A stretch of 64,000 bases of DNA, taken from assembly GCF_016805305.1 (NCBI RefSeq), contig NZ_JAERQN010000007.1, positions 1-64,000 on the forward strand, written 5' to 3'. Source of the DNA: Falsiroseomonas ponticola. Its GTDB lineage: Bacteria > Pseudomonadota > Alphaproteobacteria > Acetobacterales > Acetobacteraceae. The position numbers and the translations under genes were made by a program. Of the stretch, positions 9,543 through 20,727 are shown piece after piece (position 1 is the first letter of the stretch; each line of letters opens with the position of its first letter). The notes beneath the pieces were generated by a model. That model worked only from the letters and a program-made list of their open reading frames with translations, had not been told where the DNA came from and searched no databases.

Positions 9543-11096
9543 ATGCGCAAGACCCTGCTGGCCCTGGCGCTTCTGGCCGCGCCGCAAGCCGTGGCGCAGA
9601 CGCTGTCCATCGGCGTCGGCGGCGCCTTCACCTCCATGGACCCGCACTACCACACCCTCACGCCGAACAACGCGCTGACCAAGCATGTCTTCGACCGCCT
9701 GGTCGCCACCGACGAGGATTTCCGGCTGAAGCCCGGCCTCGCCACCTCCTGGGAGGCGATCGGCGACACGGTCTGGGAATTCAAGCTGCGGCAGGGCGTC
9801 ACCTGGCATGACGGCTCGCCCTTCACGGCCGATGACGTCGTCTTCTCCTTCGCCCGCGTGCCGGAGGTTCGCAACAGCCCCGGCAGCTTCACCATCTACA
9901 CGCGCGCGGTCCAGCGGATCGAGGTGATGGACCCCCACACCATCCGCCTGCACACCGCCGCGCCGAACCCGCTGATCCCGAATTTGATGAGCGGCATCAC
10001 CATCATCAACCGCAGCCTCGGCCTGCAGGTGGAGACGGCCGATTTCAACAATGGCCGCGCCGCCATCGGCACCGGCCCCTTCCGCCTCGTCAGCTATTCC
10101 CCGGGCAGCGAGGCGGTGATGCAGCGCAACCCCGCCTGGTGGGGCGGCACGCAGCCCTGGGCGCGGGTCAACTACCGCGTCATCGCCAATGATGCCTCGC
10201 GCATCGCGGCACTCCGCGCCGGCGATGTCGATGTCATCGATGCCGTCTCCACGCGCGATGTCGATGCGCTGCGCGCCAACCCCGCCATCTCCATCGCCAG
10301 CCGCCCGGCGCTGCGCAACATCTACCTCTATCTCGACCACCGGCGGGACGACACGCCCGGCGTGACGGGCGCGAATGGCGAACGCCTGCCGCGCAGCCCG
10401 CTGCGCGACCAGCGCGTGCGCGAAGCCTTGTCGCTGTCCATCAACCGCGACGCCATCGTGCGCCAGATCATGGGCGGCTACGCCACGCCCTCCGGCCAGT
10501 TCCTCGCCGCCGGGATGATGGGGCACGACCCGGAGACGCGGCCCGATCCCTTCGACCCCGCCCGCGCGCAGCGCCTGCTGGCGGAAGCGGGCTTCGCCGC
10601 CGGCTTCCGCGTGGTGCTCGCGGGGCCCAATGACCGCTACGTCAATGACGACCGCATCATCCAGGCCGTGGCGCAGATGTGGTCGCGCATCGGCGTGCGC
10701 ACGGAAATCCAGGCGCTGCCCTCCAACGTCTATTTCACCCGCTCGGCGCGGGAGGAATTTTCCGTGGGTCTCAGCGGCTGGGGCACCGGCACCGGGGAGC
10801 CCGACAGCCCCATGGTGGCGCTGATCGCCACGCCCGATCGCGCGCGCGGCCGCGGCACCTCCAACCGCTCCCTGTATTCCAACGCGGCCTTCGATGCCGT
10901 GCTGGACCGCGCGCTCACCACGCTCGACCCCGCGGCGCGGGAGGTCGCGTACCGGGAAGCGACGCGCATCGCCATGCGCGACTACGCCATCATCCCGCTG
11001 CACCACCAGGTGAACATCTGGGCGGCGCGGCGGGGGCTGCGCGTCGTCGCGCGCAACGACGAGGAGACCTACGCCATGTCGGTGACGCCGGAGTAG
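9543..11096 (+). CDS. ABC transporter substrate-binding protein, family 5 (DppA/OppA-like)
   Basis: 517 aa. The signal peptide MRKTLLALALLAAPQAVAQ is followed by the family-5 (SBP_bac_5) pattern: SMDPHYHTLTPNNALTKHVFDRL, WEFKLRQGVTWHDGSPFTADDVVFSF and GTGPFRLVSYSPGSEAVMQRN. These proteins deliver peptides, nickel or other organic solutes to an ABC importer. No permease or ATPase gene is adjacent, so it is an orphan receptor or uses a remote transporter. It is divergent from the amidohydrolase/monooxygenase pair, which implies a shared substrate. It is followed by a hairpin repeat. Confidence 0.9.
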   Translation: MRKTLLALALLAAPQAVAQTLSIGVGGAFTSMDPHYHTLTPNNALTKHVFDRLVATDEDFRLKPGLATSWEAIGDTVWEFKLRQGVTWHDGSPFTADDVVFSFARVPEVRNSPGSFTIYTRAVQRIEVMDPHTIRLHTAAPNPLIPNLMSGITIINRSLGLQVETADFNNGRAAIGTGPFRLVSYSPGSEAVMQRNPAWWGGTQPWARVNYRVIANDASRIAALRAGDVDVIDAVSTRDVDALRANPAISIASRPALRNIYLYLDHRRDDTPGVTGANGERLPRSPLRDQRVREALSLSINRDAIVRQIMGGYATPSGQFLAAGMMGHDPETRPDPFDPARAQRLLAEAGFAAGFRVVLAGPNDRYVNDDRIIQAVAQMWSRIGVRTEIQALPSNVYFTRSAREEFSVGLSGWGTGTGEPDSPMVALIATPDRARGRGTSNRSLYSNAAFDAVLDRALTTLDPAAREVAYREATRIAMRDYAIIPLHHQVNIWAARRGLRVVARNDEETYAMSVTPE

Positions 11097-11109
11097 ATCC
11101 TTGTGCCTT

Positions 11110-11223
11110 GCAGAAATGCTGGCGCATTTCTGCCCTCAGGCGCCGGCGCGGCCATCCGGCCGCTTGGCTCGCCGCACTTGCGGCGGGCCGCATTCGCGGC
11201 CTCGGCCGCCTTCGGCGGCCGCA
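11110..11223 (+). repeat. Multi-hairpin intergenic element, copy 1
   Basis: A 10-bp stem with a 4-base loop (11110-11133) is followed by four back-to-back hairpins. They are 11148-11163 (6-bp stem, loop ATCC), 11170-11185 (6 bp, ACTT), 11186-11201 (6 bp, ATTC) and 11203-11221 (8 bp, TTC). From 11132 onward the segment aligns with 40381-40475, keeping GCCCTCAG, TTGGCT and CACT but changing both strands of several stems together. It separates the converging SBP and SDR genes and could terminate either. Confidence 0.75.
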
Positions 11224-11245
11224 GGTCATAACATGCGCAGCGGTA

Positions 11246-11944
11246 TCACCCCTTCGCCGTCACCGGCAGCAGCACTCCGGTGATGCCCGACGCCGCCGGC
11301 GAGACCAGGAACGCCGCCGCCTCCGCCAGCTGCGCCGGCTGCACCCAGCCTGCCGTATCCGCGCCCGGCATGGCGGCGCGGTTCTGCGGCGTGTCGATGG
11401 TGCCGGGCAGGATGGCGTTCACGCGCAACCCTTCCGGCTTCAGCTCCTCCGCATAGGCCTCCACCAGCCGCAGCACGCCCGACTTGCTGGCGGAATAGGC
11501 GGCGAGCTGCGCCGGCGCCTTCAGCGCCGCCATGGCGCCGATCGCCACCAGGCTGCCGCTGCCCTGCGCCCGCATGGCCGCGATGGCGGCGCGGAACAGG
11601 TTCACCGTCGTCATCAGGTTCAGGCGGAACATGTGCTCGAACAGCGCAGGCGCGCCATCGGCGATCGGCGCCATGTCGAAGCCGCCGACCGTGTGCACCA
11701 CGCCATCCAGCCGTCCGAAGCGCGCCAGCACCGTCGCCACCGCGGCCTCGCAGGCGGCGGCATCACCGAGATCGACGCCCGCCAGCGGCAGGTGCCCCGC
11801 GCCCGGCAGCCCTGCCACCATCGCCTCCAGCGGCGCCGCCACGCGGTCCAGCGCGACCACGGTCGATCCGCGCGCCGCCAGCGCCGCGGCGACGGCGCGG
11901 CCGAGATTGCCGGCGGCGCCGGTGACGAGGGTGATGTCAGCCAT
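11246..11944 (-). CDS. SDR family oxidoreductase lacking the canonical catalytic serine
   Basis: 232 aa. The Rossmann glycine motif TGAAGNLG is at the N-terminus, an unusual VHTVGGF replaces the usual NNAG segment, and the YSASK catalytic Tyr/Lys pair is present. The residue 13 positions before the Tyr, normally Ser, is Ala (AIGAMAALKAPAQLAAY). It is therefore either redox-inactive, a quinonoid-reductase-like SDR, or uses another residue. The start MADITLVTG overlaps the stop of the preceding small membrane protein. It is the last gene of the five-gene redox operon. Confidence 0.8.
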   Translation of the reverse strand: MADITLVTGAAGNLGRAVAAALAARGSTVVALDRVAAPLEAMVAGLPGAGHLPLAGVDLGDAAACEAAVATVLARFGRLDGVVHTVGGFDMAPIADGAPALFEHMFRLNLMTTVNLFRAAIAAMRAQGSGSLVAIGAMAALKAPAQLAAYSASKSGVLRLVEAYAEELKPEGLRVNAILPGTIDTPQNRAAMPGADTAGWVQPAQLAEAAAFLVSPAASGITGVLLPVTAKG

Positions 11945-12119
11945 GGGGCGATTGATCCTCATGCGAGTGGTCGGCCAGGCGGCCGCAGAATCCGAGCAGC
12001 AGGATGACGGCCAGCGCCCGCAGCAGCAATTCGGCGCCGCCGGGGTCCCACCAGGCGATGGCGTGGCCCGCGCCCTCCCAGCCCGCGACCGCGACGGCCA
12101 GGACAAGCAGCGTGCGCAT
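11937..12119 (-). CDS. Small membrane protein, unknown function
   Basis: 60 aa: a start MRTLLVLAVAVAGWEGAGHA, then a second hydrophobic segment (about residues 28-45, rich in Leu) and a charged HSHEDQSPHG tail with histidines. Two membrane helices are likely. The ATG overlaps the stop of the Rieske/ferric reductase gene and its own stop overlaps the SDR start, so translation is coupled on both sides. I do not recognise a family. The His/Asp tail could bind a metal, but this is only a suggestion. Confidence 0.6.
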   Translation of the reverse strand: MRTLLVLAVAVAGWEGAGHAIAWWDPGGAELLLRALAVILLLGFCGRLADHSHEDQSPHG

Positions 12120-13870
12120 CACGGCCGCATCGCCCGGAAGATGGCGACGCTGCCGATCCGCTCCACCTCGCCCTCCAGCGTCACGCGCAGCCCGACCAGG
12201 TCGCGCATCGCGGGCAGGGCAGGGCGGCCCTGGACGTCGCCCAGCACCATCACCGTGTGCCCCGCCACCGGCCGCGTCGGCACGAAGACCGCCGGCAATT
12301 CGCCATCCAGGCAGAGCGTCGCGCAGGCGCGGTGGCCGATGCCCGTGCCGGGGCGCATCCCGCCGGCCGCGCATTTGCCGTCGCAGATCTCGCCCTGGAT
12401 GCGCCAGCGGCCGAGCGGCTCCGCGCGCGGCAGCGTCGCGCGGCCCTCGATCGGCATGGGCGGCTCCGCCAGCACCAGCATCTCGATCGCGCCGCGCCGC
12501 AGGATGTAGCCCTCCGCGCGCACCAGGCGGCCATGCATCGCCCGCGCCTCGGGATGCGCGCCCAGCTTGCCGTCCCGCGCCAGCAGCAGCGTGCGGTCCG
12601 CCAGCTGCAGCAGCGGGTAGGGCGCGGCGATCACCACGCCCTCGTAGCGGCCCGTCGCGGGCAAGTCGGGCAGCGTGCCGGCGGCGAAGCGCTCGCCCCC
12701 CGCCGGATCCCCCGCCAGCGCCCCCAGCGCCAGGCCCAGCGCCGGGAAGCCCAGCAGCATGAGCAGCGCGGCCGGCAGCATCACCGCCCGCAGCCCCGCC
12801 GGCAGCCCGCGCGCCCAGCCGATGAAGAAGTCACCGCCCCCCGGCGCGCCCATGCCCGGCACCGCCAGCGGCTCCACCCGCGTCCCCGGCGGGTTCGGCC
12901 GCGGGTCCAGCAGCAGCCACGGCCCATCCAGGCGGAGGTTGTAGGTCGCCAGCCTCTCCGTATAGGGCGGCGGCGCGCAGCCATCCTCGGGCCGGTACTG
13001 GAAGCCGTGCCAGGGGCAGGTGATGCAGCCATCGACGATCCGCCCCTCGCCGAGCGGCCCGTTCTGGTGCGCGCAGAGGTTGGTCACGGCGGAAAGCCGC
13101 CCCTGATGCCGGAAGATCGCGACGGGTTCGCCCCCGGGCGGCCGCACGATGATGGCGCGCCCTTCCGGCACCGCCTCCGCCCGCCCCGCCCGCACCCATT
13201 CCACGCCGGGCGCCGCCGCGGGCAGCGGCTTCAGCGCCGCCAGCAGGTGCAGCCCCGCCACCGCGATCGCCGCCGCCACCACCACCGCCGCCAGCGCCGG
13301 GCTGCCCTCATCCCGCAGCGCGCCCAGCGCCACATGGCCGATGGCCAGCGCATAGGCGGGGTAGATCGCCATGTGCAGCGCCTTCCAGGCCGCCGGCGTC
13401 AGGAAGGAGAGCCAGAAATCGTGGCTCGTCGCCGCCAGCACCGCCAGCACCAGCAGCGCCAGCACGCCGAGCGGCACGAAGGGCAGGGCCCCGCCCTCGG
13501 AGGACAGCATCGCCACGAGCGGATCGACCGCGCTGAAGGAGAAATGCCACCCCACCACCGCCATGGCGTGGGAGGCCGCGACCAGGAAGGTCACCACGCC
13601 CAGGTGCCGCCGGTTGTAGAGCAGCGGCAGGAAGCGCCGGTCGATCCGCGTCAGCGGCCCGATGGCCAGCGCGAGGGACAGCAGCAGCAGCGCGCAGCTG
13701 CCATAGGCCTTGATGGCCAGGCTCGCCGCATCCATCGCCGCCGCCTCGCCCCCCAGCATCGGCGCCAGCTTCAGGAAGGCGAACAGATACCCCAGCGTGC
13801 CCATCAGCAGCACCGCGTCATAGGCCCGCTTGGCCGGCGTCCAGCCGACCGGGACGTAGCGCGCGCTCAT
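12119..13870 (-). CDS. Ferric-reductase-like membrane domain fused to a Rieske [2Fe-2S] domain and a Cys-rich C-terminal domain
   Basis: 583 aa. Residues ~15-225 form a ferric-reductase-like (YedZ/NOX type) bundle of about six helices with paired histidines (VAASHAMAVVGWH, ALHMAIYPAYALAIGHVAL) suited to haem b. Residues ~255-345 are a Rieske domain with CAHQNGPLG and CPWHGFQY (C-x-H...C-x2-H). A further membrane helix follows near residue 385. The last ~180 residues contain ICDGKC and, 15 residues later, CATLC preceded by a His, a probable metal site. The start ATG overlaps the upstream small gene (ATGA). It probably moves electrons across or along the inner membrane; donor and acceptor are unknown. 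Confidence 0.82.
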   Translation of the reverse strand: MSARYVPVGWTPAKRAYDAVLLMGTLGYLFAFLKLAPMLGGEAAAMDAASLAIKAYGSCALLLLSLALAIGPLTRIDRRFLPLLYNRRHLGVVTFLVAASHAMAVVGWHFSFSAVDPLVAMLSSEGGALPFVPLGVLALLVLAVLAATSHDFWLSFLTPAAWKALHMAIYPAYALAIGHVALGALRDEGSPALAAVVVAAAIAVAGLHLLAALKPLPAAAPGVEWVRAGRAEAVPEGRAIIVRPPGGEPVAIFRHQGRLSAVTNLCAHQNGPLGEGRIVDGCITCPWHGFQYRPEDGCAPPPYTERLATYNLRLDGPWLLLDPRPNPPGTRVEPLAVPGMGAPGGGDFFIGWARGLPAGLRAVMLPAALLMLLGFPALGLALGALAGDPAGGERFAAGTLPDLPATGRYEGVVIAAPYPLLQLADRTLLLARDGKLGAHPEARAMHGRLVRAEGYILRRGAIEMLVLAEPPMPIEGRATLPRAEPLGRWRIQGEICDGKCAAGGMRPGTGIGHRACATLCLDGELPAVFVPTRPVAGHTVMVLGDVQGRPALPAMRDLVGLRVTLEGEVERIGSVAIFRAMRP

Positions 13871-14001
13871 GGTGCCACGATGCGCGTGGGAGCGACGACC
13901 GGCGCCGGCCGCAGCGCGAAGCCCAGCTCCAGCAGCAGCGGCAGCAGCACGGCGAGTGCGATCCAGGCGGCGCGATGCGCGCGGCGATGGGGCAGGCGCA
14001 T
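13867..14001 (-). CDS. Tiny single-helix membrane protein
   Basis: 44 aa: basic N-terminus MRLPHRRAHR, one hydrophobic helix (about residues 12-30) and a Pro/Ala/Val tail. Its ATG overlaps the stop of the preceding small gene (TGATG) and its stop overlaps the start of the Rieske fusion (ATGA). This strict coupling and the membrane-protein composition support a real gene despite its size. It may be an accessory subunit of the redox protein. No family recognised. Confidence 0.55.
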   Translation of the reverse strand: MRLPHRRAHRAAWIALAVLLPLLLELGFALRPAPVVAPTRIVAP

Positions 14002-14210
14002 CAGTGGGAAAGCCTGGCCCAGCGCCACGCCACCACGGGCCAGAGCAGCACGAGCCCCGGCAGGAGCAGCGGCCGGAAGGCATGGGCGCCGCGCGCGGCG
14101 GGATCGATGCGGTCGATCCCCCGCAGCAGGAAGGCGATGCCCACGACCAGCCCCGCCAGCGCATAGGCCTGCGCCAGCCCCACCACCCATGCCGCCATGC
14201 CCAGGCTCAT
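14001..14210 (-). CDS. Small two-helix membrane protein, first gene of the redox operon
   Basis: 69 aa from MSLGMAAWV. Helix one is about residues 5-30 and helix two about residues 46-63, with a charged GIDRIDPAARGAH loop between them. An alternative start six codons upstream is possible. It begins 64 bases after the phosphoglucomutase stop, and its stop overlaps the next start. The family is not recognised; the conserved-looking loop and the genetic coupling suggest a subunit of the haem/Rieske membrane complex. Confidence 0.6.
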   Translation of the reverse strand: MSLGMAAWVVGLAQAYALAGLVVGIAFLLRGIDRIDPAARGAHAFRPLLLPGLVLLWPVVAWRWARLSH

Positions 14211-14274
14211 CCGCCGCGACCCCCGCACCCGCCCGGCCTTCGCCGTGGCGGGGGCGATGGTTACGCGGGAATCG

Positions 14275-17309
<3,035 letters not shown>

Positions 17310-17391
17310 GGCGCCCTTGTGCCATGCGCAAGCGCGGCGGCGAAGCGGTCCCGGTCCAGCGGCGATGCCGGCGGAACAGCCCCGCCCGCGG

Positions 17392-18186
17392 CTATACCGT
17401 CGTGCCCGGCGACAGGCGCGGGATGCGCCGTCGGTACAATGCGCAGATGCCCGCCTCCAGCCCATCATCGATCGAGCCGGCAAGGATCATGGTGCTGAGG
17501 TGATCAGCCTCCGCATGCCAGCCCGGTTCCGCCGCCATGCCGATGCGGATCGTATCGGCGCTGTTCACCATGCGCGGCCGCTCACGCTCATCGGTGGAGC
17601 ACGCCGTCATGACGGTGCCGTAGAAATGGTCGCTGAGCCTCAGCTCCTCCCGCGTGATCCGCGCGATCTTCACGCGATACGCCGTCGCCGGCCGGACGAT
17701 GCCAGCCCGCACGCTGGTGTAGGAGTAGCGGGCGCGGACGCGCAGCTGGCTGGCGCTCGACGCCGTGCTCCTGTTCGTGCCCTCTTCCGACAGCCCGACG
17801 CCCCCTAGCGCCGTCTGGAAATTGCCCACGAGCATGGCGGCGGCGTTGCTGCCCTCGATGGCGGAGGAGACGGCGACCAGCGGCACGGTGTTGACGCGGC
17901 TGACGCTCACCAGCGTCATCTGCTCCAGCTCCGGTATGTGCGTGTCGAGCCCGCCGGTGCTGCCCGTGGTGCGCATGCCCGTCACCTCGTCCTGCAGGAC
18001 CTGGCCGATGACGGGTGACAGCTGGCGGGTCACGCGGTTGAGGCGCCAGCGCCCATCCTCCGCCGATCGCGGCCCGCAATGCTCCCAATAGCCGAGCAGC
18101 CCCGCCGGGTTCAGCCATTCCGGGTAGAAGGCGTCGAGGACCGCCTGGTCCACCGTCACATCCGTGGCGTCGATCAGCATCGACAT
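17392..18186 (-). CDS. Unrecognised protein of the accessory two-gene unit
   Basis: 264 aa, soluble, no signal peptide or membrane helix. It begins MSMLIDATDVTVDQAVLDAF, then has many beta-prone stretches (LVSVSRVNTVPLVAVSS, LRVRARYSYTSVRAGIV) and ends in a basic segment. I do not recognise a family. It lies 93 bases downstream of the SASA-type esterase gene on the same strand, and the two may be cotranscribed. The beta-rich, threonine/serine-rich character and the partner resemble phage tail or surface-decoration genes, but no phage structural gene is nearby. Confidence 0.6.
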   Translation of the reverse strand: MSMLIDATDVTVDQAVLDAFYPEWLNPAGLLGYWEHCGPRSAEDGRWRLNRVTRQLSPVIGQVLQDEVTGMRTTGSTGGLDTHIPELEQMTLVSVSRVNTVPLVAVSSAIEGSNAAAMLVGNFQTALGGVGLSEEGTNRSTASSASQLRVRARYSYTSVRAGIVRPATAYRVKIARITREELRLSDHFYGTVMTACSTDERERPRMVNSADTIRIGMAAEPGWHAEADHLSTMILAGSIDDGLEAGICALYRRRIPRLSPGTTV

Positions 18187-18279
18187 GGTGCGCTTCTCAT
18201 TCCGCTTGCAAAATCCCGCGCGCCGGCCGGTGGGCCGGATCGTGATGGGTTCCGCGGGGTTGGTGGGGCAGGCGTCGTC

Positions 18280-19926
18280 TCAGGCGGCATCGGCGACGAT
18301 GCGGTCGGCGAGGCAGAGATTGCGCGCGTCGTAGCGCAGCCCCACCACGCCCGGGATGTCCTCCTCCGGCAGCTGGTTGTCGCCGAGGTACTCGTAGGTC
18401 GCGGCCAGTTGCGTCTCGTCGCCATCGGCGATGTAGATCGGCGCGCCGTCGCCGTTCTCCTGCCAGCCGATGGTGACGGTCAGCTGGCCGACCACGGCAC
18501 GCGACAGGGTCCAGGCGATGGTGCTGGGGCCGACGATCCGCGCGGCGGAGAGCTCCATCCACCCGGCATCGTCCTCGGCACGCAGCCCCGCCGAATCCGG
18601 GCGTGGCGGCTGGCTCAATCCCCGGAAATGCGCCCCCCAGGTCAGCGGAGGCACCGGCGTGTGGAACCAGCCGAGCAGCGTGTCGCCGCGATACCGGAAG
18701 CCGAGCGCGCGCGTGCACTGCCAGCCCACATCGTCGGCCAGCACGCGGGTGGCGACCTTGCCGGCCTGGCAACCGAGCCATCGGGACCCGTTGGCGGTCA
18801 GGTGCGTGTTGGCCGGGGCCTTGTCCGGATAGGCGCCGCTATTGCTGACGATGAAGACGCCCGGCACCGTGTTGGACACCGCGATCTGCCCGCGCGCCTG
18901 CGCCAGCCTGGTCGCGGTGCTGGTGTAGGTGCCGCCGGTCTGCTGCAGGAAGACGGGCACGATCCCACGCTGGTCCGGGAATTCCTCCGCCACCAGCGCG
19001 CGAAGCTGCTCGATGAGCCGCGCCAGGTTGGCCCCGAACTCCTCGTTCGGCGAGCTTTCGCCGTTGGCGATCAGGATGATGGGCGCCGAGGCCTTGAGGC
19101 CCCGCGCTGCCGCGCAGGCCTTGACGGCGCGGTAGAAGTCCCGGGCGCGGTTGAAGTAGTTCTCCGGCGCCCCGTCGAGCCATTGCTCGACGGCGGTGCT
19201 GGCGACGGCAACGCTGCCGACCACCCACCGGTTGTTCGGGTTCGCCGACAGGCCCCGGGCGCGCAGCCAGGCCGGGCGGAACTGGGCGCAGAAGCCCTCG
19301 CCAGGCGTCTCCCCGCGATTGCCTTCGAAAGGCGGCAGGGCCGCCGCCGCCTCAGCCGTCAGCAGCCCGACCAGGCGCCGGTCGCGGGATGTCACGGTGG
19401 CGACAAGCGGGGACAGCGCCAGCGGGTCGCCATGCGGGACCCAGGTCGAATCCGACAGGTTCTGCGGGTGCACGCTGTCGCCCAGCATGTAGCAGTCGGG
19501 CGCCGCCTGCTGGCGCGTGAGCACCGGGTAGCTCGTCGTGCCCTGGGCGAGGGACTGCCCGAGCAGCATGATGGCGCACAACTCCCCGTCCGGCAGGGCC
19601 AGCACGGGACGCCGGCGCCGCACCACGCTGCGATACTCCCGCGCCAGCGCCTCCATCGCATCGCGCTCGGCCGCGGTGAAGGCGCCGAGTACCCACCCGT
19701 CGCCCGCGGTGGCGGCGGCCGTGGCCTGGCCCATGCCGGCAGCCGTCAGTGCGCCGGTCGAGGGATTGATGATGACCGGCACTTCGCCGTTCGAGAATTG
19801 CAGGACGAGCGGCACGCCCGGCAGGTCCACCCGGTCATGGCCGTCGAAGCCGGCTGCCCGGAGGTAGCCCGTCCTCGGGTCGCAGCGCACCACCAACTCG
19901 CCCTGGGGCAGCGGTATGACGAACAT
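18280..19926 (-). CDS. SASA/SGNH-type esterase (sialate O-acetylesterase-like)
   Basis: 548 aa from MFVIPLPQGELVVRC. After a ~110-residue N-terminal beta domain, the motif IMLLGQSLAQG gives the nucleophile Ser block, LIANGESSPNEEF matches the GES block of SASA (DUF303) domains, and DKAPANTHLTANG near residue 370 supplies the Asp/His pair. These hydrolases remove O-acetyl or similar ester groups from carbohydrates. The C-terminal ~150 residues look like a beta-sandwich, possibly carbohydrate-binding. No signal peptide is seen. It may be a surface or phage-derived glycan esterase; the substrate is unknown. Confidence 0.6.
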   Translation of the reverse strand: MFVIPLPQGELVVRCDPRTGYLRAAGFDGHDRVDLPGVPLVLQFSNGEVPVIINPSTGALTAAGMGQATAAATAGDGWVLGAFTAAERDAMEALAREYRSVVRRRRPVLALPDGELCAIMLLGQSLAQGTTSYPVLTRQQAAPDCYMLGDSVHPQNLSDSTWVPHGDPLALSPLVATVTSRDRRLVGLLTAEAAAALPPFEGNRGETPGEGFCAQFRPAWLRARGLSANPNNRWVVGSVAVASTAVEQWLDGAPENYFNRARDFYRAVKACAAARGLKASAPIILIANGESSPNEEFGANLARLIEQLRALVAEEFPDQRGIVPVFLQQTGGTYTSTATRLAQARGQIAVSNTVPGVFIVSNSGAYPDKAPANTHLTANGSRWLGCQAGKVATRVLADDVGWQCTRALGFRYRGDTLLGWFHTPVPPLTWGAHFRGLSQPPRPDSAGLRAEDDAGWMELSAARIVGPSTIAWTLSRAVVGQLTVTIGWQENGDGAPIYIADGDETQLAATYEYLGDNQLPEEDIPGVVGLRYDARNLCLADRIVADAA

Positions 19927-20415
19927 GATCGCGCATAGGCCTTTCGCCCGCTGCCTGCCGGCGCGGACCGGCCCCCGCGGGGCACCCCATGCCCGGGCAC
20001 CCGTGGCGACATGGCCGGCGCGGCTGCCAGCGGTCGATCCGGACAGGCACGGCTCGGCGGGCACGCAGGCGGCATCGCCATGTTCTCATCCCGGTCAGCG
20101 CAGGGGTGGGCGGTGGCCTGGGCGTCCATGACGCCTGGGCAGCGGGGCCGGGCGGCGCAGGGCGTGAAGCGGCCCTCTCCAACCCTCGGTGTCTTGCAGC
20201 GTCCGGCTTCTAGCGTCTGCACCCGCCATGGGGCGGTAATGCCCGACCTTCGTTTGATGCGCAATCGAAAAAAGAATAATTGATTTTCGTTGAACACGTG
20301 GCGCGAGATGATGGCGGCGGCCGACGATGCCGGCCGCCGCGCCGCGCCGGCGGGTTGACCCTGCGTCATGCCGGGCGGAGCATCCGCCCCGCAGAAGGCG
20401 GGGGAACGCGGCAGC
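19927..20415. other. Divergent intergenic region of 489 bases
   Basis: No convincing gene. It holds a locally AT-rich patch (about 20262-20290) with CGAAAA and TTTTCG as inverted arms, and a strong GC hairpin at 20314-20340. It must contain the promoters of the esterase gene (minus) and the DUF4387 gene (plus), but I could not identify clear -35/-10 pairs. Confidence 0.5.
20314..20340. repeat. GC-rich hairpin before the DUF4387 gene
   Basis: GCGGCGGCCG (20314-20323) and CGGCCGCCGC (20331-20340) form a perfect 10-bp stem with a 7-base loop, about 75 bases upstream of the DUF4387 start. It may be a leader structure or a transcription stop. Confidence 0.45.
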
Positions 20416-20727
20416 ATGAGTGGCCGACGGCTGATCGACATCGCGCGGGTGATCCGCAGCAAGAATGCGGGGCCGCTGCACTGCACGCTCGACATCCTCT
20501 TCGCCGATGATGCGGGGTTCCGGGAGGCCTTGTCCTCCCCCGCCATGACGCGGGAAGCGATGGCGCGGCTCTACGGCGTTTCCGCCACCACGGTGGAGGT
20601 CATCCCCTACGCCGCCGCGCATGCCATCAAGGTGGTGCTGGACCGCCCGGTGGTGGCGGGATCGCCCGGCGATTCGGATGTCTATGGCGCGCAGCAGCAC
20701 GCGCCCTTGCTGGGGGTGGTGCTGTGA
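20416..20727 (+). CDS. DUF4387 domain-containing protein
   Basis: 103 aa from MSGRRLIDIARVIRSKNAGP, which fits the family start; the frame opens 48 bases earlier without a ribosome site. DUF4387 proteins of about 100 residues occur directly beside AtuA-type proteins, and here the stop overlaps the AtuA start (GTGA). LHCTLDILFADDAGF and VDRPV-like segments are typical. It is probably a small subunit acting with AtuA in acyl-CoA or organic-acid catabolism; biochemical function is not established. Confidence 0.85.
   Translation: MSGRRLIDIARVIRSKNAGPLHCTLDILFADDAGFREALSSPAMTREAMARLYGVSATTVEVIPYAAAHAIKVVLDRPVVAGSPGDSDVYGAQQHAPLLGVVL

Noticed and set aside
17310..17391. Possible cobalamin or other riboswitch before cysG
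   Set aside because: Only 82 bases and no conserved B12-box or similar motif could be seen.
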